A model generated the notes under the pieces. It had not been told where the DNA came from. It saw only the letters and a list, made by a program, of their open reading frames with translations, and searched no databases. DNA of 64,000 nucleotides from Cryptomeria japonica. Lineage: Eukaryota; Streptophyta; Pinopsida; Cupressales; Cupressaceae. Below are positions 1-12,577 of the stretch, piece after piece (position 1 is the stretch's first letter; the number at the start of each line of letters is the position of its first letter). Made by a program: the position numbers and the translations under genes. The stretch lies in contig NC_081412.1 in NCBI RefSeq assembly GCF_030272615.1, positions 673,639,823-673,703,822 of the forward strand, read 5' to 3'.

Positions 1-912
1 ATTTGAGTGACTTTTCATTAAAGCTGACCAACCCCTGCAACAACCCCATCGTTGTACATTTTATCTTTATCCAATCATGGGTTTTCCAAGTTGACTATCT
101 GCTAGCTTGGCACTTCAAGTCGGTCCAAGTACGATCACTGACCAACCACCTTACCGGTACCTCACTTCAGCCAATTTTCTAACCCTTCTAGTCTCAACCA
201 TTCTATCGGTTACCTTGTCATATCTGCTCTCATCTTGAATTGTCGATGGAACTCTCAAACCAGTCTCTAGACTTGTAAGTCTAAAGTATACTCATTTCCA
301 CAATGGGGAGGTCTTCTACAACTGTACTTTACTTATATAACTGGTAGACTTACATATTGGTTACCACTCTTGATGACATCATGTCATCATTCTTTCTTAA
401 GGCTCCATCTTCTTTCTGTTAGGTCAGATTTGTATGTTTGCATCTACTCAGCCTTGCCTTTTCCTTGATTAGCTTTCACCATTTCTCAACCGGTTTGTCA
501 AGATGAAAAACACTTCATACTCCCTCTATTCTAGTATCTCTTAATACCTCTTTGTCAGTCATTGCTTCACATGATGACTTCTTCTTCACATGGCGAGTCC
601 TGTTGTTCTGCAACCTTACAATGTACCGATTCATTCTTCTCTTCGAGTGTTAAAGTGATTCATATAAAATTATACCTCTTTATCACAAGCAACTGCTCAG
701 AACACTTCTCCATCTTATTACACAAGTCAGGCACTAACTTGTGTACTGATGGCCTCTAAGATCATCTTCCTTACCTTTATCGATGTTTAGCAACACAAGG
801 TGATATCCAAGTTATCACATCCTGTACTCCTTCATAACAGTGTTGAACATAAATATCTTCTACCGGTAATCATCCCATACCGGTTGACATCAATGACAAC
901 TCAATTCCAACA
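1..912 (-). repeat. copia-type LTR remnant, cut by the window edge
   Basis: No reading frame of interest. The stretch carries several ACCGGT words (for example 862-883) and ends at 912 in a GTTGACATCAATGACAA...CCAACA block. On the minus strand this reads as an LTR start (TGTTGG, then TTGTCATTGATGTCAAC), the same wording found at the outer ends of the copia LTRs at 13661 and 21203. No polypurine tract follows 912, so it would be the outer end of a 5' LTR of a minus-strand element lying to the left, or a solo LTR. The other end is outside the window. Assignment rests on word similarity only. Confidence 0.4.
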
Positions 913-920
913 GAGGAATC

Positions 921-1130
921 ATGAGATATAAAGGAAGTAGGAGAGGGAGAGAGAGAGTATTGATCTTGAGATAGAGGGAGTGAGATAGATAGAGGAGGGG
1001 GACAGAATGAGAGATAGATCAATAGATACAAAGGGAGAGGGTAGGGAGAGAGGGAGATATATAGATAGAGAGTGATATAGAGAGATAGAAAGAGATATAG
1101 AGATAGAGATATAGATATGGATATAATCTA
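921..1130. repeat. GA/GATA-rich low-complexity tract
   Basis: Nearly pure purine on the plus strand, built from GAGA, GATAGA and GAGATA words (for example gagagagagagt at 945 and agagatatag at 1090). No gene signal. Confidence 0.9.
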
Positions 1131-1328
1131 TGCGGCAATTCGTCTAATCAACTAACTTCTGGAATTTAGTCCTTTTTTATAAAAGATAATGATAAGCAAC
1201 TATAATTTAACAAAAAAATTGCTTCAAGATGTAATCAAGAATTCAAATTTTAAATTATTTTAATTATTTATTACTCTTTTGTGAAGGTACATTATATTCA
1301 ATGTTTATAGCCTATGATCTAGTAGAAT

Positions 1329-1585
1329 TATACTCTCTCTCTTCCTCTCTTGCTTCCTTTATATCTCATGCTTCCTCTATATCTCTCTATCTCATTATCT
1401 CTTTCTATCTTTATCTCCCCATATACCTCTCCCTACACCTCCATCTATTTTTATCGCTCCCCCACTCTCTAGCTCTATACATTTATCTCTTCTATTTCTA
1501 TCTACTCCTCACTCCTCTATCTCAATCTTTATCTTCTTAGCCCATCTCTCTATTACTCTTCCCAACTCTATTTCTCCCTCTATCT
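1329..1585. repeat. CT/TCTA-rich low-complexity tract
   Basis: Pyrimidine-rich tract of CTCT, TATCTC and CCTCTAT words. It is roughly the complement in composition of the GA-rich tract 200 bp upstream, so the two could pair as imperfect inverted arms. Open frames here are products of composition, not genes. Confidence 0.85.
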
Positions 1586-2559
1586 CTGTTGCAAACATAA
1601 CATAAGCTTGATTATCATTTCAGTCATCTTTGGATCCCTGTAAGTGTATCCATAGTTGATTTGAAGCTATCATTTCTTCATTGAAACCTTTCTTGCACAA
1701 ACAACATCATTTGCTAAAGGGCCTACTAATTGACCTCATTTACTACACACATGTATACAAAACATAGATCCTTTTTTTCCTAATTAACATATATATGCTA
1801 GTATATAAAGAGGCATATTCTTTAGTGTCTATATAGATAAAAACATACAAGCAGAAAATGGAACTTAATTATCTAACAACTATATAATTTGTTTGTCATT
1901 TTTATCATACAGCCAAATCAAGAAACATCAATTCTACCATTCAATTTTTGTCAAAAATTGATATCATTGTTTCATGATTCTCCAAGTCTTGCTTTATACA
2001 GTTTTTGTTTGGAACCAAAGAAATTATGTGTCATTGAAATGAGGAGGTTTCCCTTCAAATATCAACTACTCAATAAAAGAAATATCAAGGCTTAGAATAA
2101 ACTTTTAATTTTAACTATTAAAGGCTTTGTCTTGCAAAGTTGGTTTGCAAAGTCTCAGTTTAGAAAGGTGGAGAATTTTTAAGGGAAGTAGATCAACTTG
2201 GCTTATAAAGGATTCACATTAGAAGAACACTTTTATAAACTCAACTAAGATGGACACAACACAATAACAATAGATGCTTCATCAAAGAAAATCAAAAGTA
2301 CCATAAGCAAGAGGCAATTATGAAGCACTAAATTTAAAGATTGAATTTTCAAATGCTACAATGTCTAGAATTCAATATTAGTCTATGAGACTCGCGTCTA
2401 TGATTCAAGATAAGAATTATCAAGACTACCCAGGAAAGGGAAATTATTGCCTTGACAAAAGAAAGGAACTGAAAAATATTAGTACAACCATATATGACTG
2501 GTTCATTCTAAATTGCAATAAATTATATCACCATAAATAGATGTGTCAAAGAACTTGTC
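1586..2559. other. AT-rich unassigned DNA
   Basis: No supported gene. A TATA-like word (tatataaagagg, 1801-1812) is present, but no open frame with recognisable protein follows it. Confidence 0.6.
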
Positions 2560-2778
2560 AACTTGGGGAAAAGAGAGAATACATATCGACTCTCAACTAT
2601 TAGCAAATCTCTTGTTCCTAAATGATTATCAAAGATGCAATTTTAGAGAATGATTTCACTGGTAGAGAGACTTGGGGAATAGAGATAATACATCTCCAAC
2701 TTGACTCAGTTATTAGTAAATCTTTTGTTCCTAAATGATTATCAAATATGCAATTTTAGGGAATGATTTCATTAGTAG
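2560..2778. repeat. tandem duplication, two copies of about 109 bp
   Basis: Copy 1 (2560-2668) and copy 2 (2669-2778) both run from ACTTGGGGAA through TTGTTCCTAAATGATTATCAAA and GCAATTTTAG to GAATGATTTCA. They differ by substitutions and a short indel after the AATACAT block. Function unknown. Confidence 0.85.
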
Positions 2779-4442
2779 TGACTATACAATGACTATCAAT
2801 ACAATTAATTTTTTATTTCATTCTAAAATAATTATATTTTTATTTGTTAAATGAAGGCATTAATTTTGTGGATTTACCTATAGGCATTTTCAGTTGGGGT
2901 TGTAAAAAGTCATGGAGGTGTAAACTAACTCAACATAGCATCATTTTGATATCTCTCAAAAGTTCAAGTCCTCTAACGCAACTACTAATATAGAATAAAT
3001 GGTATCTTTGAAGTGTTTGTCTTTCCATCTTTAATGTATCCAGATTACTTAGTTTAAAAATAATAAAGTTGAAAGTGTGGATTCTATATGGATGTTTTTC
3101 TTACTATTTTAATTTTTTTCCTTTTCTTAATTTTTTTAAATTTTAATAGGAAATGTGAAATTTGAAAGTAAACAAAAAGGATATTTGTTAGGTTCTTTCA
3201 AATGGTCTTATCTTCTCTTAGTTATTACCTCTTCACTAATTTTTTATCATATTTTATATACTATAGTTATCATAAATTTCTAAGTAATCTTCAATAGAAA
3301 GTAAAAATTTGGAGTGAAAATAAAATCACTACTTCAATTATATAGAAGATATTAAAAAACAATATTACCATAAAAAATAAATTTCAATTATTAAAGTAGT
3401 GATTTTATTTTCACTCCAAATTTTTACTTTCTAAGATTACAATTATAAAATAATATTACAATTATTAAATTTCAAAGATTATAAATTTAAAAATAAGAAA
3501 TAATAAAAAAATATGTAGGAGTTCAACTTTCAAATCTTTAATTATAACTACTACTACTTTAAAAGAAGATTCATAATTTGAATGTTTGTAACAAATTTGT
3601 ATATAATTTTATAAATTATTTTGATTAGAATTGAATTATTGATTGAGATAAATGATTCTTATAATAAAAAAGTTTATAAATAAAAATTTGACCAAAAATA
3701 TATTATCTAAACACTTATATAAAAACTTAAAATTCTTTGGAGTAACGAATTAATTCATACATAATATTTTAAATTCTGATTATATATAATTTTATATTAG
3801 GAAAGAGTGATTGCAATATTTTTCTGTTATATATGATAAAGTTGGTTTTTCATATAATGGACAGTAGTTACCTGGTGTGGAGGCACTAAAAAGGAGTTAA
3901 GTCCAAAGCATGCAGTGGAGAGACTGGAGTAACGTGACATTTTGAATAAAGTGAAAAAAAAAAAATTTGAATAAAGTCAAATTATATAATAACTTTAAGT
4001 ATGAGATCACATCTTAAAATAATAAAGTTTTTTTTGGCCATGTCTTATATACACTGCATGCCTTCCAAGTATCATCTGCATGTATTCCAGGTATCATTGT
4101 TGCCTTAGCATTTGATAGCCTTTGTTTGATGGAAAGAAAGAAAGAAGAAAAAAGGTTGTGTTCAGAGAGTAATTTAGTTTGCAAAAGAAAGACAATCAAG
4201 CCTTCTTTTTTTATTTTGCAGAGACAATTTCCATACTATGCATTATCATGTAGTGAATTTTAGAACATAACAGACCTTCCGATACTCTTCTTTACTTATT
4301 CATTTAGTCGTTCATCAAAATGTTGCATTCTCTGTAAATTTCATGCATTTGACCATGTATAAGGATCCAAAATATTCTCCAAAGAATCATTCCTATCTCT
4401 TCTTACACCCTTAACTCTTTTAAGCAAATGCAGTTGTCGTGA
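2779..4442. other. AT-rich unassigned DNA with a foldback
   Basis: Very AT-rich, with no supported gene. The only strong structure is the inverted repeat at 3296-3432, listed separately. Confidence 0.6.
3296..3432. repeat. perfect 39-bp inverted repeat (foldback/MITE-like)
   Basis: The left arm 3296-3334 begins AGAAAGTAAAAATTTGGAG. The right arm 3394-3432 is its exact reverse complement. A 59-bp AT-rich loop separates them, and the stem continues imperfectly inwards. Arms this long and exact in a decayed neighbourhood suggest a young foldback element or a recent inverted duplication. No clear target-site duplication is visible. Confidence 0.8.
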
Positions 4443-4910
4443 GCAATGCTAGATTTCATAACCTGTGCTAAAACAAAGGCTTTGGAAGAGGTTATCAATA
4501 TACATCAAAGTGCAGTTGAAAATGGCTTTTTTATCAGATGTAGCAGTTGCAAGTTCTCTAGTAAACATGTATGTTGTTGATATACATCAAAGTGTTATTA
4601 ATAAAGTGCACAAAAATTCCATAACCTTTCCCAGCATTCTCCTTGCCTGAGATTTTTCCAAGAGGACTTCTATCAAAGGATAACAGTAGAGTATTGTTAT
4701 AGTTGTAGCCTTGCCGGTAGACACATGCAAATGTGGAAGCTTAGTCAGGAACATAAACTGTTTGCCAGAATGCCTCTGAAGATTGCAATGATAGCAAGAG
4801 TCACACAAAATGGAATTAAGAAACTTCCGATAAAATGAACTGACGGGCGTAAGCCAAATTCCGCATACTCTACCAGCAAATTCTCACGGTCTTAGAGCAG
4901 GGTACGAGGT
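4443..4910 (+). pseudogene. PPR-protein pseudogene fragment
   Basis: Plus-strand translation gives pieces of a plant pentatricopeptide-repeat protein (organelle RNA-binding family) in the right order but in shifting frames. CAKTKALEE...IHQSAVENG is at 4463-4525, followed after a slip in a T-run near 4527-4532 by SDVAVASSLVNMY (4534-4572). HKNSITFPSILLA is near 4608-4647, KCGSLV near 4727-4744, and LFARMPLKIAMIARVTQNG near 4758-4815. A degenerate KPNSA block and ALEQG-like residues follow to about 4910. No start codon, no full repeat array and several frameshifts or deletions: a decayed genomic fragment, not a working gene. Intact PPR proteins are several hundred residues long. Confidence 0.75.
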
Positions 4911-6179
4911 TAGCGTATGCGGCTCCCAAGAGTGGAGGGGATCGGCCCAAGATAGTGAGTGAACTGTGAGATCACAACCTGACAGAAATAAAGGGGCTTG
5001 TGGTTGTAAGCAGACCAATAAGGGGAGAAGGGGAGGAGAATCAACCCATTAAGCACAAACAATTGGATTTAACCAGAGACGAGACAAAGAATCAAAGAGA
5101 AAGAGCTTTGTATACTGAGAGGAGCCAAATGAAAGGTCGTGCATGTAAGTTTTGTTTTGCAGGTTTGATATGAAGAAAGTTAAATTTCTTGTTGCAATCT
5201 AGTATTAAATTGTAGCACTTGTTGGTGTTTTGATTTTTGAAATTGTAAGCTAAGAAGTTTGTCACAACTACACATAAACTGTTACTTCAGAATTTTTATT
5301 TATATGTTCAAAGGCTTATTTAAAGTTCAGATCATAGCACCCTCTTTTTCTGGTATCTAAGAGTTTATACTAGGGATTATAAAACTTGTATTCATCTCCT
5401 TTATATTTGTAATCATTCTTAAACCTATATTTATAGGGAACTTTGGTCGTGAGTTTAGCAACCATACATACAATCACTAGCAATGCATAAATCGGAATGG
5501 AGACAACAAAAAATTCTTTGTTTGAAGATGGAAACAATAAATGAGAAGAGGGATTGTCTTTTTTTTTAAGGAGGAAAAAGATCAACTTGTTTGCAAAGCG
5601 AGCCAGGTACTGGTCTTATATTGCCATAGCTTTTTAGTAACAATATTATTAAAACTATAACTATTGCTATTTATGATTTGTCCTTTCTTGGCTGACCGAT
5701 GTGGAACGTAGATGAGTAGCTAAAACCCACTTGAAGATCAAAAGCCCATGCAACTTTAAATACATCCACCAATGTTTTTGGGAAATGTTTTTGGGAAATG
5801 CATTCATACTCAGAAAAAATCAATGCTCAGGATGCCTGTGATTGTCTTGCATCCCCTTTCTCATGATGTGCACCGTCTATGTTCAAAGTCAGCCAGTTCA
5901 TCTCAGATAAGGCGGAAGTATCATAACTTCCGATGTGACCATTCGTATTTAGACAGTCATTCTTTATTTATTTAGTTTTTTCTTTATTCTTTATCAGCTG
6001 AATGAAAACAAACGTAGGACTCAGATCACTGCAATGGTCTTGCATTGCATAAGAGATGATACAAACCGTAGAAGAATTCTGCAGAAACGTGCAAGACGAT
6101 ATAAATAATCTGGGCCATTCGTTTTTGTCGACAGTTTTACTCCGGAGATGTTCATCGTTTCTGTGTGGTGCCAAAACAA

Positions 6180-6249
6180 CTATGTCCCTCACACGATGGC
6201 TTCTACTACACGCATAAAACTATGTTCCTCATGCGATGGCTTCTACTAA
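6180..6249. repeat. two tandem copies of a 40-bp unit
   Basis: CTATGTCCCTCACACGATGG at 6180 is repeated, with four changes, from 6220. Both copies run on into CTTCTACTA. Confidence 0.8.
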
Positions 6250-6336
6250 CGTTATTTTATGTGCTAATGAGAAACAGCTCGCCTTTCGCCTCCCGTTCCT
6301 ATAGGGCACTAAAAAAGAATTGGTGGGTCCAGAAAC

Positions 6337-6455
6337 ACGTCGAGTGGAGCCCACGTATAAACCCATTCAGCCAACACGTTTTATGCATCTCCAAGGAAAG
6401 CCCGACACGTCTAGTCTGGTAACCACTAAGAGCCCCAACTCGGCAACATGTACGT
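6337..6455 (+). promoter_or_regulatory. cluster of five ACGT-core motifs with a TATA-like site
   Basis: ACGT cores lie at 6337, 6353, 6376, 6407 and 6452, within ACACGTC, CCACGTA, ACACGTT, ACACGTC and GTACGTG. A TATAAAC word starts at 6356. ACGT cores are the binding core of plant bZIP factors (G-box/ABRE type). No gene follows in a sensible position, so this is at best the remnant of a promoter. Confidence 0.25.
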
Positions 6456-8561
6456 GAGAGTGTCTCACACTAACCAAAAAAATAAAGGAGACTAAAACAA
6501 GGGAAACAAGCAACGAAGTTCTTGTCGGGAGTCATTGCTTGTTGCTTGTGTTTGTTGTATTAGATTTGTAGGTTTGAGGCTGGTTGGTTTGTGGCAATTA
6601 AAGATACATATTTTAATGCAGTGTATAACCAAGTGCAATGGTGAAGGAGGATACAATTTCTCATACAAACAGTATTCATGAAATCATTGCCTCAGAATGC
6701 TCAAATACATAAACTGAACACTGAACTGGAAATAATAATATTATACCTTGTCTGGATGAGTAGAATGATCAAAAAGTAGAAAACTCTTTGATGGCTGGTA
6801 CAGTTGCTATAGGTCTGATATGAATATTGTAAAACTGATAAAGTGGGAAACATTACTAAATATATGACCAAACAATGGTGAACATGAAGGACAATGACCC
6901 TACTTGAAACAAAAACAATATAGTTTGATGTTCAGGTCTGATTTTACTTGTTGCTTCTATCTAACTGTCATAAGAAAAGTGAGATTATCCAAAACTAGAA
7001 TCAATCGAAAATTTTGTCAACTATGTTCCAAACAAGGCATTTCCTATCAGCAAGGGAATTCTACAAAAAACGTGGTGCCTAGGTTAGGAAATCCTCACAC
7101 CACCTTCATAGGTGGCCTGTTACATGGTATGGCCCACATCAATCTGTCTTCTTTAAACTTGTACAGTTTGTAATTATTGTTCTTTAGTCTACACAATTTA
7201 AGAAATCTGCAATCTAATACTTGAAATATGCACATCAATAAGTGTGGCTAGCAAAAAGAACCAAGCATAAAACAACTTCTCATAGATTTGATTTCACAAC
7301 AAAGCAAAGTCACAAAATTAAAGAACAAAACCAAGAAAGAAATGATTGATTGCATGCCTAGACAAAACACTACAATACAAAGGAGCAAAAGGAGAAAATA
7401 TGTACATAGATTGACATATATTTCTTAAGCATTGTTAATTGATTACATGATATTTAAATTGAAAGTTTTTGTCTTGAACATTGTTTGTCAATTGACTGTG
7501 TACAAAACTAGTACAGTGATAATGAACTGTTTAATTTCATTTGCGTTTTCTAACTCAATTTCTTTGTAGACTTTTTTGGCTGTCCTGAGCTTCTGAGCTT
7601 CTCTATAGGCTTTGTGATTGTTTTCAGCTTCTGCATTCAAAGACTTGCAAAATGAATTATATTTGGTAGTTAGCTTAACAGACTACAAATCAATGTGGTA
7701 TATGTGACAACATCTGGAGAACAAAGAGCTTGTCTCATTGCTATAATGCCTTTCACATTATCTTACAAAAATGAATAAATGTTTGCACAAGTAAATGGAG
7801 AATCCTCTGCTGCCAAAAATACAGACCAATAATACTGCAGCAGATTTTCACTCAATTAAATTCTAAGCATGTTTCAATCTCTTAGAAATCTAAATTAACA
7901 AATAGGGTTTAAATTGATTTCTTCCTATAATTGATTTCTAACTTGCAAAATCGAAGGAGATACTCTTCAAGCATGGGAAGGCTGATAGAAGTAGGTGAAC
8001 ATGATTCAACCAAAGCTTAAAAATTCATCTATAGAAAATTGTACATTGTAGGAGGCTTTCAACAAAAGTATGGATGAGGCTTTCAGAAATGTAAACACAT
8101 TGATAATGCTTTGGCCTTTCCTAATTTTAGCTTAAACATATTATAACTGCTTTCAATGGAGTCTTGTCTTTTTGCTTCTTAATCAAAGTCGATGCATTTC
8201 ACCAAATTCTCTTTGCCAAATTTCAGAGCCATTAACTACTGAGAATGGAGCACTGTTCTAACTCGTGATTTATTAGATACTCAAAGCTTCGAAAAAGTGG
8301 AATTTAAGTGACAGTACTAGAATAACACAAATCTAGCATAGCATTATTGCTAAGATTTCCTCAAAATTGAACACAATGAATGCAAAGAAACTTCCATTAT
8401 TGTCTAAGATGCTCACTTATGAAAAAAACATGATGCCACTGAATCTTAAACTAATGAAAGAAAGTGCTGCACTAACAGAATTTGACTAAATCATGATGTT
8501 CACTCACATCTGACAAAGAAAAATTGAAAGCTTTTACCTGAAAGATTGTTGTCCCAAACAA

Positions 8562-8624
8562 ATTGGAATATAATTTGTATTGAAGATTTGTCCTTTTGGA
8601 ATATAATTCGTATTGAAGATTTGA
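8562..8624. repeat. short tandem duplication (35-bp period)
   Basis: TTGGAATATAATTTGTATTG followed by AAGATTTG at 8562 recurs from 8597 with one substitution. Confidence 0.8.
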
Positions 8625-10002
8625 AAGGTAGCTACAGTTATAAGTAGTGGCTTGTTCATAAATCCTAACTTTACATTCATTTTGATAGTTGTTTTCACAA
8701 ATGCAAAAGGCCTCTAAAGAGGAATATATTTTTATAGAGATGGAAACTGTGAAATTGATAATAAAGAGATGAATTTGTAAATCAGATTATTTAATTTCAA
8801 AGTGACACTAAGCCTATCTGAATCATAGTCCAGTTAGAAGAACTATTGAAGCAATGAAATTTAGATGATAGATGCAAGTTGATTCTTGAAAAGATAAGAG
8901 CGTTATTATCATATAGTTGATTCTTCTATGTCAAAACGTATCCAGATTCAACATCACACAGATGGGGAAGCACACTAAGTGGTAGACAAATAGAAAAAGC
9001 AAGTGAGAAGGGTATTTGTTCAATATGTGAAAACTTCTGCATGTTTTAGCACATTGCAGACTATCCCTACAATAATAATTCGAAAAGTGCGTTGAGATTT
9101 CTACTTTCAGGAGGGGTTTACGTGCAAAGAAATAAATTAAAAATACAAAGGAAGGGACTAGAGTTTTTTTTTGGTTTCTAGTCATTGCCTTTATTCAAAC
9201 GTTTTGGTTGCTTTTTAGCTTTGAGGTTGCATTTGTTTATTCATATTTTGAACTGAATTTAGATGCGGATATCAACAGTAAAGTCGTGGACATGTTGATC
9301 TTGTAAGAGGATTTTGGAACAAGATACATAAATTATTAGACGAAAAAATGGGTCTGAGTGCAATAAAGCAGAATATGTAATGCTCCAAACTTGATATTAA
9401 ATCTTAAAGGTTTTGGCAGTACCTTGACAAAAAAGCATTTGGCTGGGCAAAACGTTCTTTCATATGGCAATCTCGTCTCACAGGCCCTGCAGTTTTTGCA
9501 CAGCAATTTATTTAGAGATGAAAGCCATGTTATTTTACAAATAATGATACTAAAAAAAGTGAGTTTGAAAGTGTTATGTCATTGTCATCCTTAGCAATGT
9601 CAATAATTGAATTGTTCATTGCAATTGTGAATGTTGCATTTATTTGGAATTTGTGCATAACGAAAACAACTGTTGACATGTCTATCTTGTAATTTCAAAC
9701 GGGATTTTGGCAAGCTGAGGGAAGTTTTCTTGCAAGAGTGTGGTGTGTACATTGCAATCAAGGGTACTAGTTGCAGTTTTAATTGTGCATTGAAAGTAAG
9801 GTCTGTAGGTGAATGGGGTAGAAGTAGCGCGAGTGAGACATTGGGCTGAGTTGTTAGTGGCAGCAGGAAGGAAACGAACAACGTGGTGGCATATGGAACA
9901 AAGGGGCTGATAGGGGGAAGGTGCGCATTTTTGGGTTTGAGGGTTCTAGTGACCTGCTAACATAAGAACAATGTTAGTGTGGGGTGGAGGAATATGTGTA
10001 AT

Positions 10003-11242
10003 TTAGGGAGTAGTGTAAGTTGTGGTGTAATATAAAGTGTCTAAAATATGTACCTGAATGTTGGATGAAGCCAGATTTTGTAGAGAAGCTTTGATGCAGT
10101 CATCATTGAGTTCATCAACAAAAGTTGACAGACTTGACTTTAATAGGTTTGTTTCATGGGAGCCATTGCATATAATGTTCTTGAACAATAGGAGGGGTGA
10201 TGTTGTTGTAGGAAGAAGTTGTTGTAGAGTGGCATAGATATCTGAGTGGTTTTTTAGCACTGTGAGTTGGAAGAAAAGGAAATGTGTTAAGTGACATAGT
10301 AAAAAAATTATACAAAATGGAAAACGAATAGTTTAGTTTTTGGTGATGGTGCAGAATATCTTACATTGGTTGTATCAGAGGTGGATTCCCCATCTTTAAC
10401 TAGCAATTGATATTATGTTGGTGCCTCAGTGTAACCGGTGACAAGAACAACCAACAAACCAATTGAGTAAGGGCTAGGTGAATCGATGAGTTGTGCTACA
10501 GTTCTATCCAATGTTAGCTTGTGTTGTTTTCAGACCTTTCCAATGCATTCAATTTTTGGAGTTAACTAGAGACAGGAATCAACATCTCCTATTTTGTATT
10601 GGCTTTTCTTTTTTATTATGAAGTTTGTAAGGCAGACACTAGCACCAGGCAATAGTTGTGGGATGAAATTATCAATGAACTTGTTGTTGATATTTACTAT
10701 TATAGTCATTTGACCATGACTATCAACTATGTCCATATGCACAATTTGTTCTTTTATTTGGCCTACAGGGTTCTTGTTACAACCTGGGCCATAGGTCACA
10801 AGAACATTGCCCTCAAATGCGACAACAAATTGGGTTGTACAGATTTCAATGATACTTGATATATGTAGTGGTTGGAATTTTAATATGGAATTAAATATAA
10901 TGTTTTAGTTTCTATAGTATAAGTAGAAGTGAAAGAAATGATTAAGTAATCTATAGTTCAACATTTACTTCTTTGGCTGAGGTTTGTCGGTAGAACAACT
11001 TTCTTTGTCTCGAGGGGCATCTTGGGGATTAGGGACTGTCTGTATGATGCAAAGAAATGAATAAGATAGTTTACTTTCAAAAATAATAATAAAGAGAAAA
11101 GACACAAGACAGTATTGATGAAAATGTAAAGAGAAGAAAAGGGGACAAGAGTGTGTAAAGGCATTACATATTTTCTTGTGATATTCATTTTTTTATGGCA
11201 ATTTGTCTTGGGGTGTTGGATTATCCATCTAAGCCTGTGCAA
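10003..11242 (-). pseudogene. OB-fold/RPA-like ssDNA-binding ORF remnant
   Basis: The best block, 10860-10566 (minus), is an uninterrupted frame with VHMDIVDSHGQMTIIV, NKFIDNFIPQLLPG and SVCLTNFIIKKKS, a pattern like an OB-fold strand set of replication protein A large-subunit relatives. A second block at about 10560-10380 (KLTLDRTVAQLIDSPSPYS...LLVVLVTGYTEAP...LLVKDGES) and a third at 10260-10003 follow in the same direction with a few stops. Plant Helitrons commonly carry RPA-like genes that bind single-stranded DNA, which fits the position downstream of helicase and endonuclease. Upstream, 11228-10960 holds short possible exon pieces. The similarity is by eye, so identity is moderately supported; membership of the Helentron is inferred from strand and order. 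Confidence 0.45.
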
Positions 11243-11290
11243 TAACTTTGGTTGAGAGCAAAATGCTTTAATTCTATTGGTGGTTGTAGT

Positions 11291-12388
11291 TGTAATGTCC
11301 CCATTTGGGATTTCCCTTAATTTAAACCTAAGACATCCATTCTAACCTCAAATTAGAAGAGTAATATATTAATAAATATTATTTTATCAAAATTAGATAT
11401 ATTTTACTATAAAATTCTGAGATTAATTCAAATAATGGAAATTATCTTGATCAGCTTTCCAAATTTTGACAATTGAGGATATGTTATGACTGAAGAGTTA
11501 ATGATACCAGTAGTTCTGAAGGTGTCATTCATTGATATGAGTATGCAATTTATGTCTGTGACTGATTTTGTAATGGCAACTGTACTGTCGTGGTTTGTGT
11601 TATAGTTCTTTGTTACTATGTTATGTATATACTATCATCCCTGACACTAGTCCACGTATTCATGTGGTCTAGTTTACTGACTTTGTGCATGTAGAACCAC
11701 CCAACTGGGCAATGATGGTGGTGTTCTTCTGGCTTTCTATCCGTAAGTATATATAACCAATTTATGCCAAAATGTGAATGAACAACTCAGCATGTCTGGA
11801 ATGATGGAGAGAACCTCCTTCTTATATGTTGTGTTTGGAATAATGAGCCTCTTGGTAAGAGATACGTCTCATGTCTCTTTCTTTAAACAATTATTAATCG
11901 CATCCATTGGGACATTGCTAATCATTAGTTGATATTGTGACCGAATCATAATCATTTAATAAATTATCTAGCCATCGATATTTATTCTTGCCTTAGCCAA
12001 ATCTCATTATAATTGTTTTCAACAAATTAGATAGGTGAATATTATAATGATAATTTATCCGGTTTGTTTAAGTCATAACAATATCAAATTAATCTAGTGT
12101 GAGGGGACAATCACTGACACTAGTAGTATTTTATATTTAATTTAATAATTAACTTTATTTATTGTATAGGATGATTGCTATCCTATTATATATTATTTTT
12201 TTTGAATTTATTTATTATTATATTTTTTTCTAATTACATTGTTATTTTTTCAATAATATAATATTTTAAAATTTTATATTATTATTTGATAACTATAAAA
12301 ATAATATTAATAAATATAAGTTATATATTTATATTTTAATTGTATTAGTATTTATTATTAAATTATTTTTCAAAGTGGGGACATTATA
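11291..12388 (+). mobile_element. solo LTR (1098 bp) inside the Helentron
   Basis: It starts TGTAATGTCCCCATTTGGG and ends CAAAGTGGGGACATTATA, giving inverted ends TAATGTCCCCA. The flanks are GTAGT (11286-11290) and GTAGC (12389-12393), a 5-bp target-site duplication with one mismatch. A TATATATAAC box at 11748-11757 supports plus orientation. There is no second LTR, primer site or coding interior, so it is best read as a solo LTR left by LTR-LTR recombination. The final CA has become TA. Confidence 0.65.
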
Positions 12389-12577
12389 GTAGCTATTGCA
12401 GCTATTGATGTACATGAATATTTAGATATTTTCAAATGAAAAAATCTTATAGCTTTAACACTCTATACAATGGTGTCAATCTAAGTAAGGAAAATGTCAT
12501 CTTGAACTTAGGAATAAATCTACTTATCAATTTGTTGGGGATAACAGTTACAAAAATGAAACTTTAACACAAGAATA
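12389..12577 (-). other. Helentron spacer piece with a repeat of the endonuclease tail
   Basis: Lies between the solo LTR and CopiaA. On the minus strand, 12502-12470 resembles the end of the endonuclease frame and its stop region at 19497-19460 (shared plus-strand core GTCAATCTAAGTA(A)GG(A)A). AATAAATCTACTTA at about 12518-12531 also matches 19320-19334 on the far side of CopiaA. Confidence 0.5.

Larger units (their letters stand above)
4911..9599. other. non-coding stretch with small repeats
   Basis: I recognise no gene in this 4.7 kb. It contains a 40-bp tandem duplication (6180-6249), a cluster of ACGT-core words with a TATA-like site (6337-6455), and a 35-bp tandem duplication (8562-8624). 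A short open frame at 9391-9594 (plus) resembles nothing I know. Confidence 0.5.

Noticed and set aside
9391-9594. Plus-strand frame in front of the RPA-like region
   Set aside because: No recognisable domain, no conserved codon pattern by eye, and the opposite strand also reads open nearby.
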